From NCBI GenBank assembly GCA_964485515.1, contig CAZALT010000153.1, positions 1-8,348 of the forward strand: DNA of 8,348 nt, read 5' to 3'. How positions within the stretch are numbered: position 1 is the first letter of the stretch; every line of letters starts with the position of its first letter. The translations under genes and the position numbers were made by a program. The notes under the pieces are model-generated. The model was not told where the DNA came from and made no database searches. It saw only the letters and a list, made by a program, of their open reading frames with translations. This DNA is from CAZALT01 sp964485515. Its GTDB lineage: Bacteria; Actinomycetota; Acidimicrobiia; Acidimicrobiales; Acidimicrobilacustridaceae. Shown here one piece after another: positions 1 through 6,808 of the stretch.

Positions 1-929
1 TGGCCAACAGCGACGGCGTGCTCGCCACCGACGACGTCGTGCGCACCCTCTTCTCGGTGTCCACCGTCGCCACGGGCGACACCGGCATGCAGACCGGTCG
101 CGAGAGCGTCGGGCTCACCGTCGGATGGGAGCTGTTCGACCGGTACGACGTCGAGGAGCTGGCCCGGCGTGCCGCCGAGCGGGCCATCACCAAGCTCGGT
201 GCCCGCCCCGCGCCCAGCGGCGAGATGCCCGTGGTCATCGGCAGCGGCGGTGGCGGCGTGCTGTTCCACGAGGCGTGCGGCCACGGCCTCGAAGCCGACC
301 TCGTGGGCAAGGGCGCCTCGGTGTTCAAGGGGCGAGCCGGCCAGCAGGTGGCGGCCAAGGGCGTCACCGTCGTCGACGACGGCACCATGGCCAAGGAGTG
401 GGGCAACTTCGCCATCGACGACGAGGGCAACCCCGCCCAGCGCAACGTCCTCATCGAGGACGGCATCCTCACCGACTACATGTGGGATCTCCTGCGGGCT
501 CGCAAGGAGGGCCGCAAGAGCTCAGGCAACGGCCGTCGCCAGAGCTACCAGCACCTGCCCATGGTCCGCATGACCAACACCTACCTGCTGGGCGGCACCG
601 ACAAGCCCGACGACATCGTGGCGTCCACCGAGAAGGGCATCTACGTGTCGCACCTCGGCGGCGGCCAGGTCAACACGGCCACGGGCGACTTCGTGTTCGG
701 CATGACCGAGGCGTACCTCATCGAGGACGGCGAGATCACCGAGCCCATCCGCGAGGGCAACCTCATCGGCAACGGGCCCGAGGTGCTCACCCGCATCGAC
801 GCCCTGGGCGACGACTTCGCCATGGGCCCACCCGGCACGTGCGGCAAGGACGGCCAGGGCGTTCCCGTCGGCGACGGCGTGCCGACGTTGCGGGTCACCA
901 GCCTCACCGTCGGCGGCACGGCGGCCTGA
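1..929 (+). CDS. tldD: TldD metalloprotease subunit, 5'-truncated by window edge
   Basis: This is the C-terminal part of TldD, the catalytic subunit of the TldD/TldE zinc protease, which degrades or trims unfolded peptides (microcin B17 maturation and CcdA breakdown in E. coli). The first full codon is at 3 and 308 residues are visible. E. coli TldD has about 480, so roughly 170 N-terminal residues lie outside the window. The HEACGHGLEAD motif (267-299) contains the HExxxH zinc site, with both histidines and the glutamate intact. Near the C-terminus, GTCGKDGQGVPVG (834-872) carries the conserved cysteine (codon 840-842), the likely third zinc ligand by analogy with E. coli TldD. The gene ends in TGA at 927-929, four bases before the GTG of the tldE partner, as expected for coupled translation of two subunits. 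The family call is near certain; the natural substrate is unknown. Confidence 0.96.
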   Translation, partial: ANSDGVLATDDVVRTLFSVSTVATGDTGMQTGRESVGLTVGWELFDRYDVEELARRAAERAITKLGARPAPSGEMPVVIGSGGGGVLFHEACGHGLEADLVGKGASVFKGRAGQQVAAKGVTVVDDGTMAKEWGNFAIDDEGNPAQRNVLIEDGILTDYMWDLLRARKEGRKSSGNGRRQSYQHLPMVRMTNTYLLGGTDKPDDIVASTEKGIYVSHLGGGQVNTATGDFVFGMTEAYLIEDGEITEPIREGNLIGNGPEVLTRIDALGDDFAMGPPGTCGKDGQGVPVGDGVPTLRVTSLTVGGTAA

Positions 930-933
930 GCTC

Positions 934-2310
934 GTGACCCACACCGCTTCCACCACCCCTGCCCTGAGCACGGAAGACCTCCTCGTCATCGGCGACCGCC
1001 TGGTCGCGCTGGCCAAGCCGGGTGAGCAGATCGAGGCGGTCGCCGTGCGCGGCCTCGACACCGAGATCAAGGTGTACGACGCCGAGATCGAATCGCTGTC
1101 CTCGGCGCAGTCACAAGGGGTCGGCATCCGCGTCATCGCCGAGGGCCGGCAGGGCTTCGCCTACGCCGGTACCTTCGACCACGAGGTCCTGCTCGAGACG
1201 CTGGCCGAGGCCCGCGACAACGCCGGGTTCGGCACGGTCGACGAGTACCTCGGCCTGGCCGAGCCCGATGGCGTGGCCATCGCGGAGCTCCCGCTGTGGC
1301 ACGACGCCATGGTCACCTTCCCCACCGAGGAGAAGGTGGCGCTCGCCCTCGAGCTCGAGCGCGCCGTGAAGGCCGCCGACCCGCGCATCGTCGGCATCGA
1401 GACCTCCGAGTACGTCGACTCGCTGTCCGAGGCGGCCATCGTCACCACCACCGGCATCCGGGCCGCCAGCCGCGACACGGGCTGCTACCTGTCCACCTAC
1501 GCCATGGCCGAAGCCGACGGCGACGTGCAGACCGGCTTCGGCTACTCGGTCGGCCGCGACGCCACCGAGCTCGACGTGGCCGTCGCCGCGGCCGACGCGG
1601 CGGCGCGGGCCACCCGCATGCTCGGCGCGGTCAAACCCGACACCGAGCGGGTCACGGTCGTCCTCGACCCGTGGGTCACCGCCCAGTTCCTCGGCATCTT
1701 GGCCTTCACCCTCAACGGCGACTCGGTCCTCAAGGGCCGCTCGCTGTTCGCCGGTCGGCTCGACGAGTCGGTGGCGTCACCGCTCGTCACGCTGGTCGAC
1801 GATCCGCTCGACCTGCGGGCGTTCACCGCCACCGAGACCGACGGCGAAGGCCTGGCCACGCGACGCAACGAGCTCATCCGCGACGGCGTGCTCACCCAGT
1901 TCGTGCACAACGCCTACACGGCGCGCCGGGCGGGCACCGTCAGCACCGGTTCCGCGGTGAGGGGGTTCAAGAGCACCCCGTCGGTCGGATGCTTCGCCAC
2001 CTCACTGCTTCCCGGCACCGCCTCCAAGGAGGACCTGGTGAGGAGCGTCGGCAACGGCGTGCTCATCCAGGACGTCGCCGGTCTGCACTCGGGCGTCAAC
2101 CCCGTCAGTGGCGACTTCTCCACTGGGGCCGAGGGCCTTCGCATCCGCGACGGCGAGCTGGCCGAACCGCTGCGCGAGTTCACCATCGCCTCCACGCTCC
2201 AGCGCATGCTGCTCGACGTGTCGGCCGTCGGTGCCGACCTCGAGTGGCTCCCCATGAACGCGGCGGGCGTGAGCCTCGTCATCGGTGACGTCACGGTGTC
2301 GGGTGGCTGA
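934..2310 (+). CDS. tldE: TldE/PmbA, partner subunit of TldD
   Basis: This 458-residue protein matches the usual size of TldE/PmbA (about 450). It begins at a GTG four bases after the tldD stop; no clear Shine-Dalgarno is visible, so coupling to tldD is likely. Family hallmarks are the N-terminal QGVGIRVIAEGRQGFAYAG stretch (positions 1117-1173), which is shared with TldD, and the C-terminal GVNPVSGDFSTGAEGL block (residues 387-402), followed by REFTIASTLQRML. There is no HExxxH motif; the equivalent place reads as ordinary sequence (DPWVTAQFLGIL). This is normal for TldE, which contributes to the substrate cavity rather than to zinc binding. It should pair with the upstream TldD as a soluble cytoplasmic heterodimer. 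The assignment rests on whole-length resemblance and gene order; only the substrate is open. Confidence 0.95.
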   Translation: MTHTASTTPALSTEDLLVIGDRLVALAKPGEQIEAVAVRGLDTEIKVYDAEIESLSSAQSQGVGIRVIAEGRQGFAYAGTFDHEVLLETLAEARDNAGFGTVDEYLGLAEPDGVAIAELPLWHDAMVTFPTEEKVALALELERAVKAADPRIVGIETSEYVDSLSEAAIVTTTGIRAASRDTGCYLSTYAMAEADGDVQTGFGYSVGRDATELDVAVAAADAAARATRMLGAVKPDTERVTVVLDPWVTAQFLGILAFTLNGDSVLKGRSLFAGRLDESVASPLVTLVDDPLDLRAFTATETDGEGLATRRNELIRDGVLTQFVHNAYTARRAGTVSTGSAVRGFKSTPSVGCFATSLLPGTASKEDLVRSVGNGVLIQDVAGLHSGVNPVSGDFSTGAEGLRIRDGELAEPLREFTIASTLQRMLLDVSAVGADLEWLPMNAAGVSLVIGDVTVSGG

Positions 2311-2321
2311 GACCGTCGAAC

Positions 2322-2336
2322 ACGCCCTTCTGGCGT
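2322..2336 (+). terminator. small hairpin after first tldE (weak)
   Basis: ACGCC and GGCGT form a 5-bp perfect stem around the loop CTTCT, twelve bases after the tldE stop. No T-tract follows. It could attenuate transcription between the two tldE genes, but a stem this short is also expected by chance in GC-rich DNA. Confidence 0.2.
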
Positions 2337-2349
2337 CGATCTTGTGCGG

Positions 2350-2412
2350 AATTCGGGCAACATCAACGCAATTTGGGTCTGAGTCTTTGTCTGAATTTGG
2401 GTCTGAGCGGTG
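2350..2412 (+). repeat. AT-rich spacer with GTCTGA repeats
   Basis: Between the two tldE genes, GTCTGA(G/A) occurs at 2377, 2389 and 2401, exactly 12 bases apart. The 14-mer AATTTGGGTCTGAG occurs twice (2370-2383 and 2394-2407), and AATTCGGG at 2350-2357 is a near third copy of its first half. The block is markedly richer in A and T than everything around it. It ends on the GTG start of the second tldE. In that gene's frame each repeat supplies a TGA (2380, 2392, 2404), so translation cannot start further upstream. It may be an operator or promoter region for the second paralog, or simply a small slippage repeat. No convincing -35/-10 pair is visible. Confidence 0.5.
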
Positions 2413-3774
2413 ACGGCGCCCGAGGACGGCCAGGCGTTGCTCGACCTCGCCCGCCGCGTCGTCGACCGCGCCTTGCCCGGTGAGCAGGTCGAGGTCTACG
2501 TCGGTCGTGGACAGTCCACGTCGGTGCGCGCCTACGAGGGTGAGGTCGAGTCGCTCACCGCGGCCGAGTCGTCCGGGGTCGGCATCCGCATCATCTGCGA
2601 CCATCGGCAGGGCTTCGCCCACTGCGGCACCTTCGACGAGGAGGTCGTGCTCGAGACCCTGGCCGATGCCCGCGACAACGCCCGCTTCGGCGAACCCGAC
2701 GAGTGCAACGCGCTGGTCGCGTCCGACGGCGTGATGCCCGTCGACCTCGACGCGCTGCTGTGGAACGACGACCTCGGCGGGTTTCCCACCGACCAGAAGG
2801 TGGCCCGCGCCATCGAGCTCGAACAGATGGTGCGCGGCCGCGACCCTCGCGTCACCGGGGTGCGCGTCGCGGCCTGGGGCGACTCGTCGGGCGAGGCGGC
2901 CATCGCCAGCACCGCCGGGATCTCGGCGTGGAGCCGAGGCACGTGGTGCAGCGTGTCGGTCTCCGCGCTCGCCGTCGACGGAGACGAGACCAAGGTCGGC
3001 GGTGGTTCCGACGTCGCCCGGTCGCCCTACGACCTCGACCTCGACGTCGCGGCGACCGATGCGGTCGATCGAGCGGTGCGGATGTTCGGCGCGGTGAAGC
3101 CGTCGTCGCAACGGCTCGCCATCGTGTTCGAGCCCCGCCTGGCCACCACCCTGCTCGGCATCCTCGGGGGCATGCTCGGGGGCGAGCGCGTCGTCAAGGG
3201 GCGGTCTCCCTTCGCCGATCGGGTGGGCGAGCAGATCGCCTCGCCGCTGCTCACACTGGTCGACGATCCCACCGACCCCCGCTCGTTCGGCGCCGACCCG
3301 TTCGACGGCGAAGGCCTCGCCAACCGACGCAACGCCCTCGTCGTCGACGGGGTGCTCCAAGGCTTCCTGCACAACTCGTACACCGGCCGGCGTGCCGGGG
3401 TGCCGTCCACCGCGTCGGCCATCCGGGGCTACGCCTCGACCCCAGGTGTCGGTGCTCAGGCGCTGGCGGTCATGCCCGGGTCGGGCACGCTCCACGAGCT
3501 CATCGCCACCGTGGATGACGGCCTGCTCGTGCAGTCGCTCACCGGGCTGCACTCCGGGGTCAACGCCGTGTCCGGCGACTTCTCGGTCGGTGTCGAGGGA
3601 CTCATGATCCGCGACGGCAAGATCGCGGAGCCGATCCGTGAAGCCACCATCGCGTCCACCGTGCAGCGGCTGCTGCTCGACGTCCGAGCGGTGGGCGCCG
3701 ACATCGAGTGGCGCCCGGGGGGCACGGCGGCCTCCACCCTCGTGATCGACGACGTCTCGCTCAGCGGCACATGA
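2410..3774 (+). CDS. Second TldE/PmbA paralog
   Basis: This 454-residue protein is colinear with the preceding TldE over its whole length, and by eye about half of the positions are identical. Shared blocks include SGVGIRIICDHRQGF, LETLADARDNARFG, the SPLLTLVDDP stretch, the DGEGLANRRN stretch and GVNAVSGDFSVGVEGL (residues 383-398). Like other TldE proteins it lacks HExxxH (EPRLATTLLGIL in the equivalent place), so it is a non-catalytic partner. It carries extra cysteines near the N-terminus (CDHRQGFAHCG) that the first copy lacks. The start is GTG at 2410: three in-frame TGAs lie just upstream and no strong ribosome site is seen. It probably arose by tandem duplication and now competes with, or replaces, the first copy as the TldD partner. 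The next gene begins only 7 bases after its stop. Family certain; division of labour unknown. Confidence 0.93.
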   Translation: MTAPEDGQALLDLARRVVDRALPGEQVEVYVGRGQSTSVRAYEGEVESLTAAESSGVGIRIICDHRQGFAHCGTFDEEVVLETLADARDNARFGEPDECNALVASDGVMPVDLDALLWNDDLGGFPTDQKVARAIELEQMVRGRDPRVTGVRVAAWGDSSGEAAIASTAGISAWSRGTWCSVSVSALAVDGDETKVGGGSDVARSPYDLDLDVAATDAVDRAVRMFGAVKPSSQRLAIVFEPRLATTLLGILGGMLGGERVVKGRSPFADRVGEQIASPLLTLVDDPTDPRSFGADPFDGEGLANRRNALVVDGVLQGFLHNSYTGRRAGVPSTASAIRGYASTPGVGAQALAVMPGSGTLHELIATVDDGLLVQSLTGLHSGVNAVSGDFSVGVEGLMIRDGKIAEPIREATIASTVQRLLLDVRAVGADIEWRPGGTAASTLVIDDVSLSGT

Positions 3775-3781
3775 TCCGCCG

Positions 3782-5304
3782 GTGACCGTGACAGGAGTTG
3801 GGACGTCGGGAGCTCCGACGTCCCCGGACGACAGAGGTAGCCGCGCATGGCGCTCCGACGCGGCGCGGACGATCCTGCTGCTCATCGGCCTCGCCCTCGG
3901 AATCCGGCTCGTGGTGGCCGTGCTGGCCACCGTGTTCGGTCCCGACGGCAGCGTCGGCGACGTCGTGTTCCACGCCCAGATGGTCCACGGTCCGATCGCG
4001 CACCTCCAAGGGCATCAACCCGACACCGCCCAGTACGCGCCCTACCTGGGTCTCCTCGAGTGGATCACGACCGGGCCCTGGTCGGCGATGGGTGCCGGCG
4101 ACCTCACCGCGCTCCGCCTGAGCTCGATCACCTGGGATCTGATCGGCATGGTGATCCTCCTGCTCGCGACCGCCCGAAGGTTCCCGGATCGACTGTGGCT
4201 CGTCGGGCTGCTGTGGGCAGCCGCACCGATCTTCTGGCCGGCGTCGGCGTACTCGGCCCAAGACGAGCTCATCGTCTCGGCGTTGGTCGCCGGAGTGGTC
4301 TACCTCCTCTTCACCGAACGACGCCTTGCCGCCGTCGCGCTCTGCGTCGCGGGACTCTTCCTCGTCAAGATCCTCCTGCTGCCGGTCGTCGTCGCCCTCG
4401 TGCTGACCACGAAACGGGATGAGATCCGCGAGGTCCTCGCCGGTGCGGCCACCACCTTCCTGGTCATGGTCGGCCTCACGTTGCTGCTGACCGGATCCGA
4501 CGGGCTCACCCAGCAGGGCACCTACGAGGTCGACGTCATCGGGTTCTCGGTGTCGATCTGGTCTTCGCTCGTGCTTCACCACGTGATCGATCCGAGGCCG
4601 GCCATCCGACTCTCGCTCGTCTTCGTGGCCGCGGCGGTGACGGCCGCGCTGGTCCTGTGGTGGCGCCACCGGCCNNNNNNNNNNNNNNNNNNNNNNNNNN
4701 NNNNNNNNNNNNNNNNNNNNNNNNNNNNNNNNNNNNNNNNNNNNNNNNNNNNNNNNNNNNNNNNNNNNNNNNNNTCTTCGTGGCCGCGGCGGTGACGGCC
4801 GCGCTGGTCCTGTGGTGGCGCCACCGGCCGCGAGTCGCCGACCGCCTCGCCCCCGACCGCCTCGCCCCCGACCGCCTCGCCCCCGACCGCCTCACCCCCG
4901 ACCGCCTCGCCCCCGACCTGCTCGAAGGACCGCGGCTCGGAGCCGCGCTGCTGCTGGCCGCCTTCGCCTTCCTGGCCGTGTCGAACCCCGAGTACCTGTG
5001 CATCGCCGCGCCGCTCGCCATCGTGGGCTGCATCGGCCTGGAGCGGACGATCCAGCCCTGGCTGCTGGTGGCGGCGGGCGCGATCGCGTGGGCGACCAAC
5101 GCCGTCTACTACCTGCTGCGCACGGGCTACGACCCGACCGGTTCGCTCCTCGGCCTCGAGGGCTTCGCCCACCCCATCGAGGGTCGTGAGGTGCTGCTCG
5201 ACCGGCTCCACCAGGGGCTACTGGTGGCGTTCGTGCTGGTCACGCTCCTCCTGGCGTGGAACCTCCTGACCGCGTCCGACCGCCGGTCGAGTCCGGTCAC
5301 CTGA
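3782..5304 (+). CDS. Polytopic membrane protein, GT-C glycosyltransferase-like (interrupted by assembly gap)
   Basis: The reading frame starts at GTG 3782 and reaches the gap at 4674; it resumes at 4775 and stops with TGA at 5302-5304. If the Ns and one copy of the duplicated 55 bases are removed (join 3782-4674 with 4830-5304), one frame of 455 residues results. Hydrophobic segments are visible at about residues 29-52, 115-131, 138-155, 162-177, 182-209, 218-237, 278-294, 334-348, 354-367, 375-393 and 426-442. The pattern resembles actinobacterial GT-C (GT87/PIG-M-like) polyprenyl-phosphate sugar transferases: an acidic first loop (GDVVFHAQMVHG, then YAPYLGLLEW), SAYSAQDELIVSAL at 155-168 similar to the family's GQxDxL signature, and SNPEYLCIAAPL at 349-360 similar to the sPQYllW motif. 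Residues 302-327 form a (DRLAP)5 loop. It is likely cotranscribed with the tldE genes, though no functional link is known. Membrane protein sure; glycosyltransferase activity is an inference. Confidence 0.6.
4620..4829 (+). repeat. 55-bp direct duplicate flanking the N gap (assembly overlap)
   Basis: Bases 4620-4674 and 4775-4829 are identical over all 55 positions, and each copy abuts the Ns directly. This is what two contigs that overlap look like when a scaffolder joins them with a fixed-size gap. Each copy encodes the same transmembrane segment (FVAAAVTAALVLWWRHR). It is best read as one sequence counted twice, not a biological repeat. Confidence 0.9.
4675..4774. other. 100-N scaffold gap
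   Basis: Exactly 100 consecutive Ns, the conventional filler for a gap of unknown length. The extra 155 bases (gap plus duplicate) are not a multiple of three, so they shift the frame and would make automatic annotation split the membrane-protein gene in two. Confidence 0.99.
4840..4917 (+). repeat. 15-bp tandem repeat encoding (DRLAP)5
   Basis: Five tandem copies of GACCGCCTCGCCCCC start at 4840, 4855, 4870, 4885 and 4900, followed by one more GAC. The fourth unit has ACC instead of GCC (Ala to Thr). It lies in frame in the membrane-protein gene and gives an alternating charged and proline-rich loop between two membrane segments. Copy number could differ between strains or be misassembled, since the scaffold gap is only 10 bases from its 5' side (second 55-bp copy ends at 4829). 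Confidence 0.93.
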
Positions 5305-5323
5305 CCGCGGTTCCCGCGCGCCT

Positions 5324-5344
5324 GGCCGATCCCTGGGTCTGGCC
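5324..5344 (+). terminator. possible hairpin after the membrane-protein gene
   Basis: GGCC-GATC pairs with GGTC-T-GGCC around a CCTG loop, with one bulged T and one G-T pair, 19 bases after the stop codon. No T-run follows. It would be a reasonable end for the four-gene transcript, but the evidence is structural only. Confidence 0.25.
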
Positions 5345-5389
5345 GCTCCTGGTGGACCCGACCGCGGTGGCATCGATGGAAGGTGCCCC

Positions 5390-5395
5390 TAACAT
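5390..5395 (+). promoter_or_regulatory. -10-like element for the HtaA-SLH gene
   Basis: TAACAT fits the actinobacterial -10 pattern TANNNT and stands out in GC-rich surroundings. Transcription would start near 5402 and give a leader of about 27 bases that contains the GAGGAG ribosome site. No good -35 hexamer is visible at the expected distance. Confidence 0.4.
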
Positions 5396-5413
5396 GGCCC
5401 GGTCACCCGTATC

Positions 5414-5419
5414 GAGGAG
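5414..5419 (+). promoter_or_regulatory. ribosome binding site GAGGAG
   Basis: GAGGAG lies nine bases before the GTG at 5429. It fixes that GTG as the start and places a basic region and a hydrophobic signal sequence at the protein N-terminus. Confidence 0.75.
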
Positions 5420-5428
5420 CCCGCTACC

Positions 5429-6730
5429 GTGCCTGCCCGTCCATCCGTGTCGCCCCGACCGACCCCTGCGCTCTCGCCAACGCGGCGATCGGTCGCGATC
5501 ACCGTGGTGGTCGGCCTGGTGCTGGGCGCCATCGGGCTCACGGGCACGGCGCCCGCCTCGGCGGCGCCCGGGCCGGTGTTCCCCACTGGCACGGCCTCGT
5601 GGGGCCTGCGCGACTCGTTCCGCTGGTACCTCGCCTTGGACTTCCACGATGGCGAGGTTCTGACCACCGGGGGCGTCACCTGGCTCGACGCACCCCTATC
5701 TGCGAACCCCTCCTATGTCGCGGGCAAGGGTCCCTTCTCCTACCCCGTGTCGGGCGGGACCTACGATCCCGCGACCAACAAGGGCACGATCGAACTGGGC
5801 GGGACCCTCCAGACGAGGGCACACCCCTCGACGGTCGATCCCGGCGAGTGGGTCATGGACACCACCTACTCCGACCTGAAGATCGACATCGACGGCTCGT
5901 CGGGCACGATCCGTGCCGACATGACCTTCCGGCCGTTCGTGACGGCGAGCTCCAACATCCCAGCCCCTCCGTTCCAGACGGCGGAGGACGTGGCGTTCGG
6001 GACGGTCGACCTGAGCGGCCAGAACCTCGTGCCGGACCAGAACGGGGCCTACACGATCACCGCCGCGCCCGTGAAGGGCGTGGCCTCGACGATGCAGCTC
6101 GTCGGGTGGAACCTCTTCTACCAGTCTGAGTACGACGGTGCTGGGGTGGAGCTCTCGCCGTTGACGCTGCGGTTCACACCGGACGCGCCGCTCCCCAGGT
6201 TCAAGGACGTGCCGCCGACCCACACGTTCTTCGATGCCATCGAGTGGATGGCCGCCGAGGGGCTCAGCACCGGGCATTCCGATGGCACGTACCGTCCGAC
6301 GGCGACGGTCAACCGACAGGCCGCTGCCGTGTTCCTGTGGCGCCTCAACGAATCGCCCGATCCGAGGCCCGGCGCACCGACGTTCAAGGACCTTCCCTCA
6401 GACGCTCAGTTCGCCAAAGCCATCCGTTGGTTGGCCGGCGAAGGGATCACCACCGGCTATGCGGACGGCACCTTCAAGCCGACGGCTCCGGTGACTCGCC
6501 AGGGCATCGCCACCTTCCTGTGGCGCCTCGAAGGCGAACCGGCACCGAGACCGGGCGCGCCGACCTTCCGCGATGTGCCGGGCACCCATCAGTTCCGGAC
6601 CGCCATCTCCTGGCTCGCCGGTGAAGGCATCGCCACCGGCTACGCCGACGGTACCTTCAAGCCGCTGAAGGACATCGCCCGCCAAGGCATCGCGTCGTTC
6701 CTCTACAAGTCCTACCGCGCCCCGGTCTGA
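5429..6730 (+). CDS. Secreted HtaA-like domain protein with three SLH repeats
   Basis: This 433-residue exported protein has a Sec signal peptide: basic residues around RR at 19-20, a hydrophobic core at 22-38 and probable cleavage at ASA|AP near residue 45. Residues about 55-248 look like an HtaA domain: WGLRDSFRWYL at the start, SGGTYDPATNKGTIELGG (108-125), a hydrophobic strand, then SGTIRADM (158-165). HtaA domains bind haem in corynebacteria through a tyrosine and a histidine; Tyr67 and His132 sit in the corresponding places here, which is an alignment by eye. Residues about 258-305, 319-366 and 379-427 are three SLH repeats with the pattern F(K/R)D(V/L)P...A(I)xW(M/L)A.EG(L/I).TG..DGT(Y/F).P....RQ. 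SLH repeats usually attach proteins to cell-wall polymers. The gene has its own promoter-like site and a good ribosome site. A surface-held haem-binding or purely structural role are both possible; no haem transporter genes are in the window. Confidence 0.85.
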   Translation: MPARPSVSPRPTPALSPTRRSVAITVVVGLVLGAIGLTGTAPASAAPGPVFPTGTASWGLRDSFRWYLALDFHDGEVLTTGGVTWLDAPLSANPSYVAGKGPFSYPVSGGTYDPATNKGTIELGGTLQTRAHPSTVDPGEWVMDTTYSDLKIDIDGSSGTIRADMTFRPFVTASSNIPAPPFQTAEDVAFGTVDLSGQNLVPDQNGAYTITAAPVKGVASTMQLVGWNLFYQSEYDGAGVELSPLTLRFTPDAPLPRFKDVPPTHTFFDAIEWMAAEGLSTGHSDGTYRPTATVNRQAAAVFLWRLNESPDPRPGAPTFKDLPSDAQFAKAIRWLAGEGITTGYADGTFKPTAPVTRQGIATFLWRLEGEPAPRPGAPTFRDVPGTHQFRTAISWLAGEGIATGYADGTFKPLKDIARQGIASFLYKSYRAPV

Positions 6731-6755
6731 CGACGACCCCTTCTCGAGCTGGGAC

Positions 6756-6786
6756 GCGCCGCGCCGCGCCGTGCCGTGCTCGGCAC
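6756..6786. terminator. 5-bp repeat and hairpin between convergent genes
   Basis: GTGCCG and CGGCAC (6771-6776, 6781-6786) form a perfect 6-bp stem with a TGCT loop, midway between two convergent stop codons. It overlaps a run of 5-base units (GCGCC three times, then GTGCC and GTGCT, 6756-6780). There is no T-tract on either side. The position suits a bidirectional terminator; GC-rich genomes often lack the classical T-run. Confidence 0.4.
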
Positions 6787-6808
6787 CGGTACCCGACGAG
6801 TTCGCCTT

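Noticed and set aside
125..937. Arg-rich plus-strand frame overlapping tldD
   Set aside because: Out-of-frame shadow of tldD; the tldD frame carries the conserved HExxxH and C-terminal motifs.
2002..3930. Long open frame of 642 codons on the minus strand, antisense to both tldE genes
   Set aside because: It mirrors the codon bias of the tldE genes; its translation is low-complexity, matches no family I know, and spans two real genes and their spacer.
3761..4669. 302-codon minus-strand frame opposite the membrane-protein gene
   Set aside because: Very rich in charged residues and Gln/His/Asp, typical of the antisense of a hydrophobic GC-rich gene. The plus strand has clear membrane segments.
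4620..4829. Biological direct repeat or target-site duplication around an unseen mobile element
   Set aside because: The copies abut a 100-N filler exactly, and collapsing them restores an intact reading frame, so contig overlap explains it better.
5303..5368. Two copies of the palindrome ACCGCGGT (5304-5311, 5361-5368)
   Set aside because: An 8-base GC-rich palindrome appears easily by chance at this base composition; spacing and position suggest no operator.
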